Origin: Actinobacteria bacterium IMCC26256
Lineage (GTDB): Bacteria; Actinomycetota; Acidimicrobiia; IMCC26256
Reading direction: 5' to 3'
Assembly (NCBI GenBank): GCA_001023575.1
Contig: CP011489.1
Coordinates: 806,001 to 870,000 of the forward strand
Length of the DNA: 64,000 nt
Part shown: piece after piece, positions 1-5,693 of the stretch
Numbering within the stretch: position 1 is the first letter of the stretch
How the letters are laid out: each line of letters opens with the position of its first letter
Notes under the pieces: generated by a model
Databases searched by the model: none
What the model saw: the letters and a program-made list of their open reading frames with translations, nothing else
Told to the model about the DNA's origin: nothing
Translations under genes and position numbers: made by a program

Positions 1-248
1 CGACGCGTACTGCAAAGGCGCGCACACTCGGTACCAGCAAGGCGCGCGCCATTAAGGACGAGGCTGCTAAGGCTGAGGCCGCTGCCAACGCTGCCGCTGA
101 GGCTGCTGCGAAGGCTGCAGAGGCTAAGGCCGCTGCTGAGGCGGCAAAGGCTGCCGCTGAGTCTGCTGCAGAAGAGGTTGCAGAAGAGGTTGCAGAAGAG
201 GCGACAGAAGAAGTCGCTGAGGATGCAGCTGCAGAGGTCTCAGAGTGA
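1..248 (+). CDS. rpsP: C-terminal tail of the upstream gene, probably ribosomal protein S16 (partial)
   Basis: An open frame enters from the left edge and ends with TGA at 246-248. What remains is about 80 residues, almost all Ala, Glu and Lys, starting Thr-Arg-Thr-Ala-Lys, with no recognisable fold. I assign it to S16 by position: rpsP normally precedes khpA, rimM, trmD and rplS, and actinobacterial S16 often carries a low-complexity tail. The stop overlaps the next start by four bases (GTGA), so the two genes are translationally coupled. The folded S16 domain is outside the window, so the identity rests on context and the tail could belong to another protein such as Ffh. Confidence 0.6.
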   Translation, partial: TRTAKARTLGTSKARAIKDEAAKAEAAANAAAEAAAKAAEAKAAAEAAKAAAESAAEEVAEEVAEEATEEVAEDAAAEVSE

Positions 249-601
249 GCTCAGATTTTGAGGATGAAGTAGCTGGTCCTGGAAACCGCATCGACGAGAA
301 CTCCTCGGACTCAGGAAACTTTATTGAGGACGAAGTTGGTGGACCCGGTAACAGCATCGAGGGCGGAACCGCTAAGGCCGTTGTCGATTATGTCGCACGA
401 TCCATTGTTGAGTCACCCGATGCAGTCGACGTTACGGCTAAGCAGCGTGGCGAGGTAGTGGAGTTGCTCATCGCAGCTGACTCAAACGACATGGGGCGTC
501 TCATCGGTAAGCGTGGTCGCGTCATTCAGGCAATGCGTCAATTGGCGCGAGCCGCGGGTGCCGCAGATGGTGTTAAGACCACCGTCGACGTTCTCGAGTA
601 G
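245..601 (+). CDS. khpA: KH-domain RNA-binding protein KhpA
   Basis: Small single-KH RNA-binding protein of the KhpA/YlqC family, a partner of KhpB in many Gram-positive bacteria. The KH GxxG loop is Gly-Lys-Arg-Gly at residues 88-91, inside a Gly-Arg-Leu-Ile context typical of the family. The family is usually near 75-80 residues; this one has 118 because of a 40-residue acidic N-terminal extension. That extension holds an imperfect duplication, Glu-Asp-Glu-Val-(Ala/Gly)-Gly-Pro-Gly-Asn, at residues 6-14 and 28-36. The GTG start is chosen because it overlaps the upstream stop by four bases. A later start would remove the extension, but no good candidate is seen. Confidence 0.88.
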   Translation: MSSDFEDEVAGPGNRIDENSSDSGNFIEDEVGGPGNSIEGGTAKAVVDYVARSIVESPDAVDVTAKQRGEVVELLIAADSNDMGRLIGKRGRVIQAMRQLARAAGAADGVKTTVDVLE

Positions 602-606
602 CAGAA

Positions 607-1140
607 ATGCCTAGGGACGACGCATCGACGTCAGATCCCGTTGGACGTCTCCAGGTTGGGCGAATAGGTCGCGCTCATGGACTCAAAGGTGAGGTTGCTT
701 TTGCCCTCTCCTCAGATCGGACTGAGCGCGTCGCCCCTGGATCGATACTCCACACCGGAGCTCGATCTCTGACGGTCTCAGCATCACGCCCACATCAGGG
801 AAGATGGCTGCTTAGTTTCAAGGAGATAAAGGACCGAACCGCTGCGGAGGAGCTTCTCGGCGAGTTTGTGATGGCAGATCCCCTCGACTCCGCAGAGATT
901 GAGGATGGCGAGAATGTCATCTGGGTCCATGAACTTGTTGGAGCGGAGGTTCGCGACGTATCAGGGCTCTTGCTTGGGCCGGTCGTCGCCGTTGAGGATA
1001 ATCCAGCCTCGGCTTTAATGGTGGTCTCAATAAACGGCGACGAGGTATTAGTGCCTGTTGTATTTATCGTCGAGAACTCTCCCGGAGTTGTAGTTATCAA
1101 TCCACCTGAGGGTCTGCTCGATCTCGGTAAGAGCAGTTGA
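607..1140 (+). CDS. rimM: 16S rRNA processing protein RimM
   Basis: Ribosome maturation factor that binds S19 and helps mature the 30S head. It has 177 residues, as usual for the family. The N-terminal RimM barrel shows the signature Val-Gly-Arg-Ile-Gly-Arg-Ala-His-Gly-Leu-Lys-Gly at residues 17-28. The C-terminal half is the PRC-barrel domain and begins near the Trp-Val-His-Glu-Leu segment. It starts five bases after khpA on an ATG and continues the rpsP-khpA-rimM-trmD-rplS operon. Downstream come 56 bases of tandem repeat before trmD. Confidence 0.95.
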   Translation: MPRDDASTSDPVGRLQVGRIGRAHGLKGEVAFALSSDRTERVAPGSILHTGARSLTVSASRPHQGRWLLSFKEIKDRTAAEELLGEFVMADPLDSAEIEDGENVIWVHELVGAEVRDVSGLLLGPVVAVEDNPASALMVVSINGDEVLVPVVFIVENSPGVVVINPPEGLLDLGKSS

Positions 1141-1148
1141 GGGCGCGC

Positions 1149-1196
1149 TAAATGAGGCTGTTTTAAATGAGGCTGTTCTAAATGAGGGTGTTTTAA
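1149..1196 (+). repeat. Three tandem 15-bp repeats, each a complete micro-ORF, running into the trmD start
   Basis: Units of 15 bp begin with ATG at 1152, 1167 and 1182; the trmD ATG at 1197 takes the next place in the series. Each unit reads Met-Arg-Leu-Phe-stop (third unit Met-Arg-Val-Phe-stop), and each TAA directly abuts the next ATG. All are in frame with trmD, whose own start reads Met-Arg-Ile-Asp-Val-Phe. Each unit holds GAGG ending nine bases before the next ATG, so each can act as the Shine-Dalgarno of its successor. Confidence 0.9.
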
Positions 1197-1949
1197 ATGC
1201 GGATAGATGTATTCACTATCTTCCCGGAGTTCCTTGCCGGGCCTCTTGAGGTCTCGCTATTGGGGAAGGCGCGCGCTGAGGGGCGTCTCGATGTCAGGCT
1301 GCATGACCCGCGTGACTCAACCCAAGACCGCCACCGAAGTGTTGACGACTCGCCATTCGGTGGTGGTGCCGGAATGCTCATGCGCCCAGACGTCTTGTTC
1401 GATGCTGTGGAGAAGGCCGAGCCGATGCGCCCTTTGCTGCTACTAACGGCGAGCGGATCCCGTTTTGATCAGGGGATGGCGAGAGAACTTGCCGGTGGTG
1501 ATGGGTTCTCGCTTATTTGCGGTCGCTTCGAGGGCGTCGATCAGAGAGTCGCGGATCACCTCTGTGACGGAGAGATCTCGGTCGGTGATTATGTGCTCGC
1601 GGGGGGCGAGTCGGCGGCGCTGATAGTTATTGAGGCAGTAGCGAGATTGGTCCCCGGTGTAATGGGCAACCACGAATCAGCCAAAGAGGAGTCCTTCAGT
1701 GCGTCTAGCGACGGGGTGAACGGCGATGTTCACCGCGGCTCCGTTCTTGAGTATCCGCAGTACACGCGCCCCGCTGAGTTCCGTGGCTGGAGTGTCCCAG
1801 AGGTCCTAATTAGCGGGGATCACTCGAGGGTTGAGAGGTGGAGGCAGGCGCAATCGATCAGGATCACTCTTGATAGGAGACCAGATCTTCTCGAGATAGC
1901 CGACTTGACGCCTGAGGAGAGGGCACTGCTCGCTGAGTTTGGGCTTTAA
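1197..1949 (+). CDS. trmD: tRNA (guanine-N1)-methyltransferase TrmD
   Basis: SPOUT methyltransferase making m1G37 in tRNAs with G36, which prevents +1 frameshifting. It has 250 residues. The trefoil-knot SAM site is clear: Gly-Arg-Phe-Glu-Gly-Val-Asp-Gln-Arg-Val, then Ser-Val-Gly-Asp-Tyr-Val-Leu-Ala-Gly-Gly-Glu, then Arg-Leu-Val-Pro-Gly-Val-Met-Gly-Asn. Two oddities lie in the lid over the active site. The position of the catalytic Asp (Asp169 in the Haemophilus enzyme, Glu-Asp-Ser-Phe context) reads Glu165 here (Glu-Glu-Ser-Phe). The stretch from there to Tyr189-Thr-Arg-Pro is about 12 residues longer than I recall for E. coli. The start is the fourth ATG in a 15-bp repeat series. Confidence 0.95.
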   Translation: MRIDVFTIFPEFLAGPLEVSLLGKARAEGRLDVRLHDPRDSTQDRHRSVDDSPFGGGAGMLMRPDVLFDAVEKAEPMRPLLLLTASGSRFDQGMARELAGGDGFSLICGRFEGVDQRVADHLCDGEISVGDYVLAGGESAALIVIEAVARLVPGVMGNHESAKEESFSASSDGVNGDVHRGSVLEYPQYTRPAEFRGWSVPEVLISGDHSRVERWRQAQSIRITLDRRPDLLEIADLTPEERALLAEFGL

Positions 1950-2035
1950 GAACCTCTAATTCGTCACTCGGCAACGCGGTCAAAGCAGTTCGACTTCCAA
2001 GTTCGGCGCTCCCCCTGATACTCTTGGATCCTTGC

Positions 2036-2054
2036 CCCCCAAAAGGGGCCGAAG
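2036..2054 (+). other. Short hairpin in the rplS leader
   Basis: The 169-bp gap between trmD and rplS holds a C-rich then G-rich segment, CCCC-CCAAAA-GGGG, that can fold into a short stem. It could be a terminator for trmD or part of a ribosomal-protein leader controlling rplS. There is no U-tract and I do not recognise a described L19 leader. The rest of the gap shows no other clear feature. Confidence 0.3.
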
Positions 2055-2118
2055 CACCGCCTGTAAGACGCTCAGCAACACCACTCGTATTCGCTACTTT
2101 TGTATTGAGGTCCACGTT

Positions 2119-2463
2119 ATGAACCGCATCGATATGGTCGACCGCGCATCACTGCGCGACGATATTCCTACCTTCGGACCCGGCGACACAGTCGATGTAT
2201 ACGTCCGCGTTGTTGAAGGAACCCGTGAGCGCGTTCAGAAGTTCACAGGGATTGTCATCCGCCGTCAGGGTGGTGGCATCCAGGAGACCTTTACGGTCCG
2301 CAAGGTGACACAGGGTGTAGGCGTTGAGCGCACATTCCCAATTCACTCTCCAATCGTCTCAAAGATTGAGCGCATCACACTCGGCGACGTTCGTCGCGCA
2401 AAGCTCTACTACCTGCGTGATCGTGTTGGCCGCGCTGCACGTGTCAAGGAGAAGCGGGTCTGA
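2119..2463 (+). CDS. rplS: 50S ribosomal protein L19
   Basis: L19 lies at the interface between the ribosomal subunits. The ATG at 2119 gives 114 residues, the normal length, with the family core [10 protein letters not shown], Phe-Thr-Gly-Ile-Val-Ile and the Phe-Pro-Ile-His-Ser-Pro segment. Extending upstream would add about 29 residues not found in L19, so I reject the earlier in-frame ATG at 2032. In most actinobacteria lepB and rnhB follow rplS; here DUF2469 follows directly. Confidence 0.97.
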   Translation: MNRIDMVDRASLRDDIPTFGPGDTVDVYVRVVEGTRERVQKFTGIVIRRQGGGIQETFTVRKVTQGVGVERTFPIHSPIVSKIERITLGDVRRAKLYYLRDRVGRAARVKEKRV

Positions 2464-2527
2464 TCACCCGCAAATTCTTGATCGGTACCCGGATACACTC
2501 TAAGTACACGAGTGAAGGGCGACCACG

Positions 2528-2821
2528 TTGAGCGCTGAAGACCTTGAACGTTATGAGACCGATATCGAGCTACAGCTCTATCGTGAGTACCGCGATGTGC
2601 TCCCTATGTTCTCCCATGTCGTGGAGACCGAGAGGCGTTTTTATCTCACGAACTCAGTTGAGCTAAACGAACGCTCCGATGGTGGGCGCGTCTACTTCGA
2701 GCTCGTACTTCAAGATGCCTGGGTCTGGGATATGTACCGCCCCGCACGCTTTGTAGCGAATGTTCGCGTCGTTACTTTTAAGGACGTAAACATTGAGCGA
2801 CTAGGCGAGAAAGAGGCTTAG
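2528..2821 (+). CDS. DUF2469 family protein (actinobacterial signature protein)
   Basis: A 97-residue acidic protein of the DUF2469 family (Rv2901c in M. tuberculosis), whose function is unknown. The N-terminus Ser-Ala-Glu-Asp-Leu-Glu-Arg-Tyr-Glu-Thr followed by Leu-Gln-Leu-Tyr-Arg-Glu-Tyr-Arg-Asp and Glu-Thr-Glu-Arg-Arg-Phe-Tyr-Leu is close to the family pattern, which supports the TTG start. The family is nearly confined to Actinomycetota and is good evidence for the phylum. Its TAG directly abuts the yraN GTG, so the two genes form an operon. Confidence 0.93.
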   Translation: MSAEDLERYETDIELQLYREYRDVLPMFSHVVETERRFYLTNSVELNERSDGGRVYFELVLQDAWVWDMYRPARFVANVRVVTFKDVNIERLGEKEA

Positions 2822-3208
2822 GTGCCTGCCCGCAGTCGCAGGACGGCAGCGGGGGATCGTAACGCTCTTGGTGCGCTTGGTGAGCAGGTGGCCTCCGATT
2901 GGTACGAGTCTCAGGGTTACAGCGTCGCCGATAGAAATTGGCGGGTCCGCGAAGGAGAGCTAGACCTTGTACTCCTAGCGGCAGATGGCACAATCGTTTT
3001 CTGCGAGGTCAAGACTCGCTCCTCAAATCGTTTTGGATCACCTCTAGAGGCTGTCACGCCAACAAAGCAGCGTCGCCTTCGTACCCTTGGCGCCCTATGG
3101 CTCTCTTCTCATAAGGGAATGGTGGGAGAGGTGCGTTTCGACGTGGCTGGGGTGATGATCGGAGCGACCGGTGACCCAGAGATCGAGATCGTGCAGGCCG
3201 GGTTTTAG
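2822..3208 (+). CDS. yraN: YraN / UPF0102 family nuclease-fold protein
   Basis: A 128-residue protein of the UPF0102 family, which has the PD-(D/E)XK nuclease fold and is often found near DNA-processing genes. The active-site residues are visible: Gly-Glu in the first helix, Glu-Leu-Asp-Leu-Val, then Phe-Cys-Glu-Val-Lys-Thr-Arg (the ExK motif). The biological role is not settled. In actinobacteria it normally leads into comM and dprA. Here those genes are 3.5 kb away and point the other way, with an unrelated block between. Confidence 0.92.
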   Translation: MPARSRRTAAGDRNALGALGEQVASDWYESQGYSVADRNWRVREGELDLVLLAADGTIVFCEVKTRSSNRFGSPLEAVTPTKQRRLRTLGALWLSSHKGMVGEVRFDVAGVMIGATGDPEIEIVQAGF

Positions 3209-3217
3209 GCCATGGCT

Positions 3218-3937
3218 CTAATTGTGAATAGCGGTATCTCGAGTTAGTGGCTCAATCGCAGTCTCTATAACGGCAGCTACCGACTGACGCTCAAGCATGC
3301 GAAGCACGTTGATTTTTGAGGGCGGTATATACGCCCGCGCTCGGAACTCGAATCCATCAACGCTCGCATTGATCAACTCTGTGAGCTCGTCCTCGCTCAT
3401 AAAAGAAACAGACCTGTCGCCACTGATATAGCGATCCGAGAAGACGCTGAGAAGATAGCGAAATGATCGGCGCCTGCAAGTCTCTTTAATCGCAAGTAGA
3501 CCGCCCTCGCGCACCAACGCGCTCGCGGTCTTCAGAAGCGCAACGCGCTCTGGGGTAGGCACGTGGTGAAGGACATCTGAGATAACCACAAGGTCAAAGG
3601 CTGGTCCAAGAGCAACGAGAAGATCCTCAGCTGATTGGATCCGAAAGGTGGCCTGTGAAGTTGGTCCCTTGAACATCGCTCCAGGGTCGCCATCAATGTC
3701 AATGCCTAGGAGAATTGCATTAGGGATCGCATTGAGGAGTGCTCCGCTTACAGTGCCGTCGCCTGCACCAATCTCAAGGATCGCGTTACCCGGGCTAGAG
3801 GCTGCAATAGAGTCTGCGAGGCTATTGGTGTCTACAAACATTGAACGGTAGGCACGGATTGCTGGTTTCTCAAGCGGCCCCATAAACCGGCGAACTTTCT
3901 TGCCGAGAGTTAACGGGTTGCCTTTCTCGTTTGCCAC
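3218..3937 (-). CDS. Class I SAM-dependent methyltransferase, substrate unknown
   Basis: A 239-residue Rossmann-fold methyltransferase. Motif I reads Leu-Glu-Ile-Gly-Ala-Gly-Asp-Gly-Thr-Val, followed by an acidic end of strand 2 (Gly-Ile-Asp-Ile-Asp), Val-Ile-Ser-Asp-Val-Leu-His-His-Val for motif IV, and a Gly-Gly-Leu-Leu-Ala-Ile-Lys-Glu strand. The Leu-His-His-Val-Pro pattern is common in small-molecule or lipid methyltransferases, but the substrate cannot be told. The GTG start follows a TATACT -10 element by seven bases, so it is probably transcribed alone as a leaderless mRNA. It converges on yraN with only nine bases between the stops. Confidence 0.85.
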   Translation of the reverse strand: MANEKGNPLTLGKKVRRFMGPLEKPAIRAYRSMFVDTNSLADSIAASSPGNAILEIGAGDGTVSGALLNAIPNAILLGIDIDGDPGAMFKGPTSQATFRIQSAEDLLVALGPAFDLVVISDVLHHVPTPERVALLKTASALVREGGLLAIKETCRRRSFRYLLSVFSDRYISGDRSVSFMSEDELTELINASVDGFEFRARAYIPPSKINVLRMLERQSVAAVIETAIEPLTRDTAIHN

Positions 3938-3944
3938 GGAGTGA

Positions 3945-3950
3945 AGTATA
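3945..3950 (-). promoter_or_regulatory. -10 element of a leaderless promoter for the methyltransferase gene
   Basis: TATACT on the minus strand ends seven bases before the GTG start, with no Shine-Dalgarno between, so transcription should begin at or next to the start codon. No clear -35 is seen. Confidence 0.6.
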
Positions 3951-4060
3951 CCGGCGGGTGTGATTTATCGGGGGTAATCATCGGAGGGCGGGCGGCCTGA
4001 AGTCTGAAGCTGGTCGGGGGGATCCCCTAAACGGGCTGTTTATCTGGTAATCGCTCTGAT

Positions 4061-4273
4061 TCAGTTCTTACGAGGCTTGCTTACTGACCTTTTTACTTCA
4101 CGACCCCAGCATGGAGTGTGCCAATGGCGCCGATCCTCAGGCGCGTGTACCGGCACTACTACCTCGTGTCCGGTGCCGGGCGGAATCTCTTGATTACACC
4201 CAGGGCAGCGGTACCTTTTATTTGCTTGATACGGCTGAATATGGCGTACCTCAATCGCGCCAAAATCACGCAA
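4061..4273 (-). CDS. Small zinc-ribbon-like conserved actinobacterial protein
   Basis: A short basic protein with four likely metal ligands: Tyr-Arg-Cys-Pro-Gly-Cys-Asn-Gln-Glu-Ile-Pro-Pro-Gly near the middle, then Arg-Arg-His-Trp-His-Thr-Pro-Cys-Trp. This Cys-x2-Cys plus His-x-His-x2-Cys pattern matches a conserved actinobacterial hypothetical protein that is often misnamed ATP/GTP-binding protein; its function is unknown. I chose the TTG at 4273 because GGAG lies eight bases upstream and the start then overlaps the upstream small gene slightly, giving 70 residues. An ATG at 4333 in the same frame would add 20 residues that overlap the neighbour and look unlike the family. Confidence 0.75.
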   Translation of the reverse strand: MRDFGAIEVRHIQPYQANKRYRCPGCNQEIPPGTGHEVVVPVHAPEDRRHWHTPCWGREVKRSVSKPRKN

Positions 4274-4433
4274 GGCCAAAACTCCAGAGGAGTAGTGCTG
4301 CGATAACGATGAAGGCTGCGCCCAGGATTGCAAGGTCAGAGCTTTTTGGCTTATGCCCTCTAGCAGGATTGAACCCCATGCGGCTACGGTACCGGCGCAG
4401 ACGCTCTACCGCCGAGTCGTCGCCTGATATCAA
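4266..4433 (-). CDS. Small single-span membrane protein (55 residues)
   Basis: A short frame with an Arg-rich N-terminal half (Val-Glu-Arg-Leu-Arg-Arg-Tyr-Arg-Ser-Arg-Met-Gly-Phe-Asn-Pro) followed by one hydrophobic helix at residues 35-53 and a TGA. A positively charged cytosolic segment plus one C-terminal span, and overlap with the downstream zinc-ribbon gene, suggest a real two-gene unit. The TTG at 4433 is the first usable codon after an in-frame stop; an internal ATG at residue 19 is the alternative. I do not recognise the family. The charge pattern and the tight overlap are the only support. Confidence 0.5.
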   Translation of the reverse strand: MISGDDSAVERLRRYRSRMGFNPARGHKPKSSDLAILGAAFIVIAALLLWSFGLA

Positions 4434-4475
4434 TATGGCTATTGACGTGGGAATTCACGAGAGGACCTGATCTAG

Positions 4476-5264
4476 ATGGAGACCATTACCGTTGAACGCC
4501 GCGATGGGGTTGTGACGCTTACCCTGAATCGACCTGCCAAGAAGAATGCGATCAATGGTGCAATGTGGGGCGAGCTCCTATCAGTATTTGATGAAGTAGA
4601 GAGCAACCCGGATGATCGAGTACTTGTGATAACCGGAGCCGGAGATGCTTTCTGCTCAGGGGCAGACCTGACAGATGATGACTCCGGGGATCGCATGGAG
4701 GGTGGGGTAGGGGCCTCAGTTGCACGCATGCGCGTAGTCGGGCAGTGTGCTCTGCGCCTCCACGAGATGCATAAGCCGACGCTCGCTGCCGTGAACGGAG
4801 TGGCCGCTGGTGCTGGCCTGAACTTGGCGCTGGGGTGTGATCTCGTCATCGCTTCAGACCAAGCGCGATTCTCCGAGATTTTCTCCAAGCGCGGGCTGAG
4901 CATTGATTTTGGTGGTTCTTGGATCTTGCCGCGCCTCATTGGACTACACCGCGCTAAAGAACTTGTTTTCCTCGCCGACATCATCGACGCAACTGAGGCA
5001 GAGCGCATTGGTTTAGTGAATCGTGTTGTTCCTCACGACGATTTTCGGGCAGCGGTAACGACTCTTGCCGATCGCCTCGCTGCGTTGCCACCCATTCAGG
5101 TATCAAACTCGAAGCGAATGTTGAATCAGTCGTTCTCAGTCTCGATGGCTGAGGCACTTGAGATGGAGGGAATCTCGCAGTCGCTCTCTTTCGCAACACG
5201 AGACACTGTCGAGGCGATAATGGCGTTCATGCAGAAACGCGAACCAAAGTTTGAGGGGCGCTAA
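4476..5264 (+). CDS. Enoyl-CoA hydratase/isomerase (crotonase) family, PaaG-like
   Basis: A 262-residue crotonase-fold enzyme acting on an acyl-CoA. The oxyanion-hole motifs are present: Phe-Cys-Ser-Gly-Ala-Asp-Leu and Asn-Gly-Val-Ala-Ala-Gly-Ala-Gly. Neither hydratase glutamate is conserved: the first position reads Asn in Gly-Leu-Asn-Leu-Ala, and the second falls in the Ser-Glu-Ile-Phe-Ser-Lys-Arg-Gly stretch. The Asp in Ser-Ile-Asp-Phe-Gly-Gly-Ser-Trp lines up with the catalytic Asp of PaaG (Pro-Asp-Cys-Gly-Gly-Thr-Trp). An enoyl-CoA isomerase in the PaaG manner therefore fits better than a hydratase. It stands alone between minus-strand genes, so the pathway is not shown by context. Confidence 0.85.
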   Translation: METITVERRDGVVTLTLNRPAKKNAINGAMWGELLSVFDEVESNPDDRVLVITGAGDAFCSGADLTDDDSGDRMEGGVGASVARMRVVGQCALRLHEMHKPTLAAVNGVAAGAGLNLALGCDLVIASDQARFSEIFSKRGLSIDFGGSWILPRLIGLHRAKELVFLADIIDATEAERIGLVNRVVPHDDFRAAVTTLADRLAALPPIQVSNSKRMLNQSFSVSMAEALEMEGISQSLSFATRDTVEAIMAFMQKREPKFEGR

Positions 5265-5282
5265 GGCGCTCCAACTCCGTTA

Positions 5283-5306
5283 GCGCTTGGCCCCGCGATC
5301 AAGCGC
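5283..5306. terminator. Hairpin between convergent genes
   Basis: A perfect 7-bp stem GCGCTTG / CAAGCGC with a ten-base loop lies between the crotonase gene and the convergent small Cys-rich gene. It has no U-tract, which is common for terminators in this window, and could serve both directions. Confidence 0.5.
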
Positions 5307-5325
5307 AGAGTCCCAGGGCAGAACC

Positions 5326-5559
5326 TCAGGATGTAGAGGCGGAGTTTGCAAGGTGCTCTGCAATTCGCTCGGAGACAATCGCAGTAACTTGCTCAGCCAT
5401 CTCCCAGTTGGGGTCAGTGACACGGAGCACGAGGTTGTTATGCACTTCCCACTCTGCGCCGCAGTGGCTACAGGAGACGAGGAAAGACCCGCCGCTGTAT
5501 TCACGGTTGAGGTCTTTTGAGTCGAAGGGGCAGAGAGTTAGGTTCACAGAGAAAGTCAT
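5326..5559 (-). CDS. Small Cys-rich hypothetical protein (77 residues)
   Basis: An acidic 77-residue protein with a possible small metal site: Leu-Cys-Pro-Phe-Asp near residue 10 and Val-Ser-Cys-Ser-His-Cys-Gly-Ala-Glu-Trp at residues 28-37. The rest is probably one alpha-helix (Met-Ala-Glu-Gln-Val-Thr-Ala-Ile-Val-Ser-Glu-Arg). Codon use and the clean ATG support a real gene. I do not recognise the family and cannot give a function. It sits between a probable terminator and the end of dprA on the same strand, about 130 bases downstream of dprA. Confidence 0.65.
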   Translation of the reverse strand: MTFSVNLTLCPFDSKDLNREYSGGSFLVSCSHCGAEWEVHNNLVLRVTDPNWEMAEQVTAIVSERIAEHLANSASTS

Positions 5560-5631
5560 CGGACGCTAAATCGATGCCCTTAATGCTAAATATTTGGGGC
5601 ACCTACAAATGAGGCGGAGGGCGCAGATAAT

Positions 5632-5660
5632 CGGAGAAATTACCCAAAGGTTGCTCTCCG
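5632..5660 (-). terminator. Hairpin downstream of dprA
   Basis: Outer arms CGGAGA / TCTCCG enclose ACC-CAAA-GGT, giving an interrupted hairpin 34 bases past the dprA stop. Further out, ATAAT and ATTAT can extend it. There is no clear U-tract, so this is a candidate only. Confidence 0.4.
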
Positions 5661-5693
5661 TAGAATTATTCTCGGCACCCTTTCTGGTTCTAG

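Noticed and set aside
4111-4470. A 119-residue plus-strand frame
   Set aside because: Antisense to the two small minus-strand genes, of which the zinc-ribbon protein has recognisable Cys/His motifs.
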